Of a stretch of 9,730 bases of DNA, positions 6,043 to 9,730 are shown piece by piece. The stretch is from Bacteroidota bacterium (lineage in GTDB: Bacteria > Bacteroidota > Bacteroidia > Chitinophagales > Chitinophagaceae), in contig JAEYVW010000457.1 of assembly GCA_023429365.1 (NCBI GenBank), positions 1-9,730 of the forward strand, read 5' to 3'. The position numbers and the translations under genes were made by a program. Under the pieces are notes generated by a model. It was not told the origin of the DNA and did not search any database. It worked only from the letters and a program-made list of their open reading frames with translations. Numbering within the stretch: position 1 is the first letter of the stretch; each line of letters opens with the position of its first letter.

Positions 6043-6099
6043 ATCAACTGCCTAAACTGCTGGATGAACTGCCACTGGTAAATTGAAATGATAAACTGT
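6043..6099 (-). promoter_or_regulatory. Array of four LytTR-like binding nonamers upstream of the lytTR-type gene
   Basis: Read on the minus strand, four nonamers share CAGTTNA(T/G): ACAGTTTAT (6091-6099), GCAGTTCAT (6064-6072), GCAGTTTAG (6052-6060) and GCAGTTGAT (6043-6051). Against the recalled consensus [TA][AC][CA]GTTN[AG][TG], the first matches fully and the others miss only the first base. The 6043 and 6064 copies are 21 bp apart, so two 9-mers are separated by 12 bp, the usual LytTR spacing. They lie just upstream of the -33 element, where an activator would bind. CAGTT words are also common in coding sequence in this window, which tempers the call. Confidence 0.5.
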
Positions 6100-6187
6100 T
6101 TCTGCACTACAGATAAGACTTGCCGGGGCGGCGCTGTCCGGCGGGCAACTACTCCCATCCGCCCTGCGATTCTTAGCAATGTATTAC

Positions 6188-6208
6188 AAACTACAATGGG
6201 GGTAGTTT
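6188..6208. promoter_or_regulatory. Inverted repeat upstream of the secreted-protein gene
   Basis: AAACTAC (6188-6194) and GTAGTTT (6202-6208) are perfect 7-bp arms around a 7-bp spacer. A -7-like TAAATTTA follows at 6221-6228, so the repeat would cover the -33 zone of the gene that starts at 6259. It could be an operator. Chance is not excluded, and no -33 word is evident. Confidence 0.3.
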
Positions 6209-6258
6209 CAATTTTTGGCCTAAATTTACGTTACTATCAATCATCAAACAGACGATTT

Positions 6259-7056
6259 GTGAAGAAACTAAGCCTGATCATCATCACCATAGCTCTTGTA
6301 ACTACCGCATTTGGGCAAACCAATCGTGACGAAAGAAAGGAAAGGAAAGAAGCCAAGCGGCAAAAAATAAATGAACTGGCCCGACAGGCTGAGGAAGGTA
6401 TCCTCATTTATAATAAACAAAGCGTTTTTGGTATACAACTCCGCACTAATGGTTACGGCGCGTTTTATGAATTGGGGAAGATGAAATCAAACCGCAAAAC
6501 CAATCTTTACCGCATCGATTTCACCGAGATAAAAAATAATAAAGAAGAAAAATTACTGGGTGGCAGTTTTATATTTGGAAATCCTTATGTGTATGGTAAG
6601 ATCAATAATTTTTATCCTATCACCCTTGGTTTCGGACAACAGTATATTTTGGGTCAGAAAGGAAATAAAAATGGTGTTGCCGTAACGGGGTTGTACTACG
6701 CCGGTTTATCGGTAGGCTTATTGCGCCCTTATTACCTGAATGTCGACCACCCGATCGAAGGCGAAAAGAGTATCAAATACTCAGTTGAGGATAGTGCCCT
6801 TTTCCTCGATCAAAGCGCGATCATCTCCGGCGGCGGTTTTGGCAAGGGCTGGGGTGAACTGAAAGTAAAACCCGGCGCATTTGTAAAGGCAGGGATGCGA
6901 TTTGACTTTGGCCGTTATAACGAATCTGTTCAGGCCCTCGAAATAGGTATGTCCGTAGAAGCATATGCATCAAAGATCCCAATCATGGCGCTGCAGAAAG
7001 ATAAACGCCTGTTTTTCCAGGGTTATATCGCCTTCCTGTTTGGCCGGCGAAAGTAG
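6259..7056 (+). CDS. Predicted secreted / outer-membrane protein of unknown function
   Basis: With the GTG at 6259 this is a 265-aa protein starting [20 protein letters not shown], a clear Sec signal peptide with cleavage near Gly19-Gln20. The frame is open back to 6088, but that extension encodes Cys/Arg-rich unconserved sequence and would bury the signal peptide, so GTG is preferred. After the signal there is a strongly charged stretch ([18 protein letters not shown]). Alternating aromatic and Gly-rich strands follow ([43 protein letters not shown]), ending in [14 protein letters not shown]. This pattern suits a small outer-membrane beta-barrel (inference). I do not recognise a named family. 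It lies 41 bp upstream of lipA on the same strand. lipA has its own -7 element, so the two may or may not be co-transcribed. Confidence 0.75.
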   Translation: MKKLSLIIITIALVTTAFGQTNRDERKERKEAKRQKINELARQAEEGILIYNKQSVFGIQLRTNGYGAFYELGKMKSNRKTNLYRIDFTEIKNNKEEKLLGGSFIFGNPYVYGKINNFYPITLGFGQQYILGQKGNKNGVAVTGLYYAGLSVGLLRPYYLNVDHPIEGEKSIKYSVEDSALFLDQSAIISGGGFGKGWGELKVKPGAFVKAGMRFDFGRYNESVQALEIGMSVEAYASKIPIMALQKDKRLFFQGYIAFLFGRRK

Positions 7057-7085
7057 CCTTCATGTATATTCTTCCGCTTTCCACG

Positions 7086-7093
7086 TATTTTTG
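7086..7093 (+). promoter_or_regulatory. Consensus -7 element just before lipA
   Basis: TATTTTTG is a full match to the Bacteroidota -7 word TAnnTTTG, and it ends 4 bp before the lipA ATG. Transcription from it would begin at or next to the start codon, implying a leaderless or nearly leaderless mRNA. No TTG/TTTG is found at the -33 position, so the call rests on one element. Confidence 0.4.
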
Positions 7094-7097
7094 CATT

Positions 7098-8027
7098 ATG
7101 ACTGAGTTACCCGTGGTTCCCTCTATTGACGAAAAAACGACCAGGATAAAAAAACCCGACTGGCTACGCGTTAAACTGCCAATCGGCGAAAGCTACAAGA
7201 ACGTTCGCAACCTTGTTGATACCCACAAACTTCATACGATCTGCGAAAGTGGCAACTGCCCCAATATGGGCGAATGCTGGGGTGCAGGAACAGCTACTTT
7301 TATGATCCTTGGTAATGTGTGCACGCGGAGCTGCGGCTTCTGTGCCGTTGCTACCGGACGACCAGAGCCTGTTGATTGGGACGAACCACAGCGTGTGGCT
7401 GAGGCCATTTACCTGATGAAAGTAAAGCACGCGGTCATTACATCGGTTGATCGTGATGAGTTGAAAGATGGCGGTTCCATCATCTGGCAAAACACGATCA
7501 GGGCGGTGAAAAGCCTGAACCCTGACACGACCCTGGAAACACTGATACCCGACTTCAAAGGTAAAAAAGAAGATGTCGAACGCATCATCGAAGCGGCTCC
7601 CGAGGTGGTTTCACATAATATTGAAACCGTAGAACGGCTCACCCGCCAGGTAAGGATCCAGGCAAAATATTGGCGCAGCATGGAAGTGATCCGGATACTC
7701 AAAGAGGGTGGGAGGAGAACAAAAAGCGGGATCATGCTTGGATTAGGTGAAAAGAAAGAAGAAGTGATCCAAACCATAAAAGACCTGCGGGATAACGGCT
7801 GCGATGTAATTACGATAGGCCAATACCTGCAGCCTACACAAAAGCACTTACCCGTCCATCGCTTTGTTCACCCCGACGAGTTTGCCGAATACCGCGACAT
7901 TGGCTATTCCCTGGGTATCGATTATGTCGAGAGCGGCCCACTCGTACGTTCATCCTATCACAGTGAACGACATGTTTTTCCCGGACTTGGCAGACAGGAA
8001 TGGGAGCGTCAAAAACTCACCAACTGA
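7098..8027 (+). CDS. lipA: Lipoyl synthase LipA (radical SAM)
   Basis: A 309-aa cytoplasmic enzyme that inserts two sulfur atoms into octanoyl chains on lipoyl domains of 2-oxoacid dehydrogenases and the glycine cleavage H protein. Cys49, Cys54 and Cys60 (CX4CX5C, in [12 protein letters not shown]) bind the auxiliary 4Fe-4S cluster that donates sulfur. Cys75, Cys79 and Cys82 (CX3CX2C, in CTRSCGFC) bind the radical SAM cluster. RSSYHSERH near residue 284 supplies the conserved Ser ligand of the auxiliary cluster. The radical SAM barrel lies between, with [12 protein letters not shown] and [17 protein letters not shown] 7098 is preferred over the in-frame ATG at 7062: it lies right after a consensus -7 element, and the family usually starts about 45-50 residues before the first Cys. 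All key residues are intact and the length is normal. Confidence 0.97.
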   Translation: MTELPVVPSIDEKTTRIKKPDWLRVKLPIGESYKNVRNLVDTHKLHTICESGNCPNMGECWGAGTATFMILGNVCTRSCGFCAVATGRPEPVDWDEPQRVAEAIYLMKVKHAVITSVDRDELKDGGSIIWQNTIRAVKSLNPDTTLETLIPDFKGKKEDVERIIEAAPEVVSHNIETVERLTRQVRIQAKYWRSMEVIRILKEGGRRTKSGIMLGLGEKKEEVIQTIKDLRDNGCDVITIGQYLQPTQKHLPVHRFVHPDEFAEYRDIGYSLGIDYVESGPLVRSSYHSERHVFPGLGRQEWERQKLTN

Positions 8028-8044
8028 TATTTTTAAGCCCGGGG

Positions 8045-8060
8045 TAAGGGTATACCCTTA
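8045..8060. repeat. Perfect 16-bp palindrome after lipA
   Basis: TAAGGGTATACCCTTA is perfectly self-complementary and starts 18 bp after the lipA stop, about 90 bp before the 53-aa ORF. As RNA it could form a 6-bp stem with a TATA loop, but no T-run follows, so it is a poor terminator. As DNA it could be a dimer-binding operator for the small downstream gene. Confidence 0.55.
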
Positions 8061-8151
8061 ATTCCTTCCACATTTTAGTGAAAGTTTTGTAGAAAAGCTT
8101 CCCAAACTGGCGTTTTGGCATAATTTTTCGTGTTTTACCAAAAATTCATCC

Positions 8152-8313
8152 ATGAAAAGGCTCGGTTATCCAATAGCGCTGGTTTTCGCGTCACTGGTTT
8201 CGGTGGTTTTCTTTACCACAGTAACCGCTGTTACGCTGGCTTCCTACTCCAAAGCTGATAAAAGCAATACGACAGTAGTGAAGCAGATTAGCGGCGAGAC
8301 CGTGAAAAGGTGA
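8152..8313 (+). CDS. Small membrane peptide, 53 aa, unknown function
   Basis: The frame encodes MKRLGYPIALVFASLVSVVF, continuing FTTVTAVTLASYSKADKSN and ending GETVKR. A positively charged N-terminus precedes a hydrophobic stretch of about 27 residues (6-32), followed by a short polar tail of about 20 residues. It is either a single-pass inner-membrane peptide or, less likely, a cleaved signal peptide with a small mature part. No family is recognised. Support for a real gene comes from its ATG start, its position in an otherwise empty 450-bp gap and the strong same-strand terminator at 8434. Upstream, TAATTTTT (8121-8128) is one base from a -7 word but lacks a -33 partner. No Shine-Dalgarno is visible. 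Codon use looks ordinary for the window. Confidence 0.5.
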   Translation: MKRLGYPIALVFASLVSVVFFTTVTAVTLASYSKADKSNTTVVKQISGETVKR

Positions 8314-8347
8314 AAAAGCCAATAACTGTGATTTCTATTTTCCAGGG

Positions 8348-8366
8348 GTTTGCCTCATAGGCAAAC
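8348..8366 (+). repeat. Hairpin in the 3' region of the small ORF
   Basis: GTTTGCC (8348-8354) and GGCAAAC (8360-8366) pair perfectly around TCATA. It lies 34 nt after the 53-aa ORF and 67 nt before the terminator. No T-run follows, so it is an RNA structure or a DNA inverted repeat rather than a terminator. Confidence 0.5.
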
Positions 8367-8433
8367 GGGCAGCTGGCTGAATATATAATCCTTTATGAAA
8401 CTAAAGAGTCCAATTCTATAAAATAGCTTAGGG

Positions 8434-8457
8434 AAGCCCGGTTAGTCCGGGCTTTTT
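8434..8457 (+). terminator. Rho-independent terminator
   Basis: AAGCCCGG (8434-8441), TTAGT loop, CCGGGCTT (8447-8454), then more T giving a run of five (8453-8457). This ends plus-strand transcription from the 53-aa ORF region. On the minus strand the hairpin is followed by CCCTAAG rather than T, so it would serve the convergent ROK gene poorly. Confidence 0.88.
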
Positions 8458-8478
8458 CTATTTTAAAATCTCTTTGGA

Positions 8479-9453
8479 TCATTTTTCCTCCCACACCAGT
8501 GCGCTGGCGCCAAGGATAGCAGCATCAGACTCTCTCAGGTGACTGATTAGGATCTTTACTTTGTTTTGGAAAACCTGGATCAGGTTTTCTTCCATGTGTT
8601 CCTTGGTTGGCTTCAGCAACAGGTCGCCGGCTTTTGTAAGACCGCCAAAAAGGATTATGGCTTCAGGGCTTGAAAACATGACGGCATTGGCCAGGGCCAG
8701 CCCAAGTATCCTGCCGGTAAAATCGTAAATATAACGTGCCAGCTCATCACCCTGGATAGCGGCCTCATATACTTTTTTCGAGTCGAGTTCATTTTTCGGG
8801 ATATCCCTGAGCTTGCTGGGCGTATCCGTTTTTTCCATCAGTTCGATTGCTGTGCTGCAAACGCCTGTGGCCGATGCATAACTTTCGAGCGAACCTTTTT
8901 TCCCGGTACCTGGATGCATCCGGCCATCGGGAATGATGATCGTGTGACCGAGTTCACCGGCAAATCCGTCGTGACCATAGATCAGGTGGCCGTTTGCGAC
9001 AATACCGCTGCCCACTCCGGTACCCAGCGTGATCATGATGAAATCCTTCATTCCCTTAGCCGCGCCATACATCATTTCGCCAATGGCCGCAGCATTTGCA
9101 TCATTTGTTAGCGTGACGGGCAACTTAAATTTGGCTTCAATAAGCTTTGCCAGGGGAATTATCCCTTTCCAGGGAAGATTAGGTGCATACTCAATAGTGC
9201 CGGTGTAATAATTGCCATTGGGGGCACCCACACCAATGCCTTTGATACGCCCGATGCCGCCGGATTTTTCGATGAGGACAGATAATGTGGAATATAGTTC
9301 GTCAATAAATGTTTCAACCTCCTTATGTTTTTTCGTTGATATTTCATCGGAAAAAAGGACATTGCCATCCCTGTCGACTATGCCGAACTTGGTACCCGTG
9401 CCACCTATATCTATTCCAATCGAAAGCGCCTGTAATCCAGATTTTGCAGACAT
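8479..9453 (-). CDS. ROK-family sugar kinase (glucokinase-like), lacking the zinc-binding cysteines
   Basis: A 324-aa ROK protein, probably phosphorylating glucose or a related hexose with ATP in the cytoplasm. Visible motifs are the phosphate loop DIGGTGTKFG (residues 15-24), sugar-binding GVGAPNG (74-80) and the catalytic Asp118 in TNDANAAAIGE. The second phosphate motif is LGTGVGSGIV (143-152), and GELGH (166-170) carries the conserved Glu and His. The usual CxCGxxGCxE zinc motif reads PGTGKKGSLE (181-190): all three Cys are replaced, by Pro181, Thr183 and Ser188, while Glu190 remains. There is no N-terminal helix-turn-helix, so it is a kinase rather than a ROK repressor. The ATG at 9451-9453 fits the family start. 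It follows a sugar transporter gene on the same strand, with 73 bp between them containing a terminator-like hairpin. The exact substrate is unproven. Confidence 0.88.
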   Translation of the reverse strand: MSAKSGLQALSIGIDIGGTGTKFGIVDRDGNVLFSDEISTKKHKEVETFIDELYSTLSVLIEKSGGIGRIKGIGVGAPNGNYYTGTIEYAPNLPWKGIIPLAKLIEAKFKLPVTLTNDANAAAIGEMMYGAAKGMKDFIMITLGTGVGSGIVANGHLIYGHDGFAGELGHTIIIPDGRMHPGTGKKGSLESYASATGVCSTAIELMEKTDTPSKLRDIPKNELDSKKVYEAAIQGDELARYIYDFTGRILGLALANAVMFSSPEAIILFGGLTKAGDLLLKPTKEHMEENLIQVFQNKVKILISHLRESDAAILGASALVWEEK

Positions 9454-9464
9454 CGTGTATTATT

Positions 9465-9505
9465 TTAAAAATTCACCCCGTTTAGCAGTTAAGAACGGGG
9501 CGAAT
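9465..9505 (-). terminator. Terminator-like hairpin between transporter and ROK gene
   Basis: On the minus strand ATTC, a mismatch, then CCCCGTT arm sequences pair across 9494-9505 and 9471-9482 (arms AACGGGG and CCCCGTT in plus orientation, extended by GAAT/ATTC), with an 11-nt loop. The sequence TTTTTAAAAT follows. It lies 22 nt after the transporter stop and 17 bp before the ROK ATG. It may terminate the transporter transcript or attenuate transcription into the ROK gene. Confidence 0.6.
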
Positions 9506-9526
9506 GTACGAAGGAAATGAATTGCT

Positions 9527-9730
9527 TTAGTGACTGGCAGCGCCAATTTCAGCATCGTAGTCGATACCCTGCTTCCTCAAAATTCCTTTCACCGCGAAAG
9601 CGAAAAATGCGAGGTAAGCAAAGCAAACTACCGTAATGATGTATGATTGGTGAATACCTATAATGTCTGCTATCTTGCCCTGGATAGGTGGAATGATGCC
9701 ACCACCCAATATCATCATAATAAGAAATGC
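9527..9730 (-). CDS. FHS-type sugar MFS transporter, C-terminal end (5' truncated by window)
   Basis: Only the last 67 residues are visible; the frame is open to the window edge ([11 protein letters not shown]...), so the Met at 9716-9718 is internal. The segment [20 protein letters not shown] followed by a hydrophobic helix ([21 protein letters not shown]) matches the last two transmembrane segments of the fucose/glucose-galactose:H+ symporter group (FHS, FucP/GluP-like) of the major facilitator superfamily. The 'PPxQGxxAD..G' loop is characteristic. The ROK kinase gene downstream on the same strand suggests sugar import coupled to phosphorylation. The substrate cannot be told from this part. 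Confidence 0.85.
   Translation of the reverse strand, partial: AFLIMMILGGGIIPPIQGKIADIIGIHQSYIITVVCFAYLAFFAFAVKGILRKQGIDYDAEIGAASH

Noticed and set aside
5575..6081. 168-aa plus-strand frame opposite the lytTR-type gene
   Set aside because: It is antisense to a clear two-domain regulator, and its translation has no family features.
6120..6148. GC-rich patch with partial hairpin (GCCGG/CCGGC) in the divergent intergenic region
   Set aside because: The pairings are short and mutually exclusive, with an 11-nt loop and no T-tract. There is not enough to call a structure.
6088..6258. N-terminal extension of the secreted-protein frame
   Set aside because: The extension is Cys/Arg-rich and unlike secreted proteins, crosses the intergenic regulatory sequences, and would place the obvious signal peptide in the middle of the protein. 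The GTG at 6259 is a better start.
8395..8421. 8-aa ORF (MKLKSPIL) before the 8434 terminator
   Set aside because: It is too short to judge, has no Shine-Dalgarno, and no attenuation partner is visible.
8405..8478. The 8434 hairpin as a bidirectional terminator for the ROK gene
   Set aside because: On the minus strand the hairpin is followed by CCCTAAG, not a T-run, so only the plus-strand direction is supported.

Overview
The window looks like an ordinary chromosomal stretch of a Bacteroidota species, probably a member of the Chitinophagaceae (inference). The reasons are a type IX secretion (T9SS) C-terminal sorting domain, a DUF2851 gene, the DUF2520 / KdsC-like / UbiA / Maf gene order, an FHS-type sugar transporter beside a ROK kinase, few Shine-Dalgarno sequences, and Bacteroidota-type promoter words (TTTG or TTG, about 19-20 bp, then TAnnTTTG-like). 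No rRNA, tRNA, CRISPR array or transposase gene was seen.

Region by region. 1-2217 (+): a compact probable operon holding the end of a DUF2520 protein, a KdsC-like HAD phosphatase, a UbiA-family prenyltransferase and a Maf nucleotide pyrophosphatase, the last two overlapping by 4 bp. 2281-3588 (+): a DUF2851 protein with a TTG start and a promoter candidate of its own. 3590-4939 (-): a secreted T9SS cargo protein, convergent with DUF2851 with 1 nt between the stop codons. 4940-5268: a gene-free stretch with the cargo-gene promoter, 7-bp periodic repeats and a small hairpin element. 5269-5976 (-): a LytTR-type DNA-binding regulator whose receiver domain has lost its phosphorylation residues. 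5977-6258: a divergent intergenic region with a lytTR promoter candidate and an array of LytTR-like binding nonamers. 6259-7056 (+): a secreted or outer-membrane protein of unknown function. 7098-8027 (+): lipoyl synthase LipA. 8152-8313 (+): an unannotated 53-aa membrane peptide gene followed by a strong terminator. 8479-9453 (-): a ROK-family sugar kinase lacking the usual zinc-binding cysteines, preceded on the same strand by the end of an FHS-type sugar transporter (9527-9730).

How the genes work together. The first block mixes envelope lipid and polysaccharide enzymes (KdsC-like, UbiA) with housekeeping genes. The transporter and ROK kinase probably import and phosphorylate a hexose. The most interesting unit is 3590-6100: a phosphorylation-dead LytTR regulator has four same-strand copies of CAGTTNA(T/G) just upstream of its own promoter, two of them exactly 21 bp apart as in known LytTR sites. 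An identical 10-bp copy lies upstream of the T9SS cargo gene. This suggests, without proving, a self-regulated circuit controlling a surface protein. I found no clear defence system, secretion island or biosynthetic cluster.
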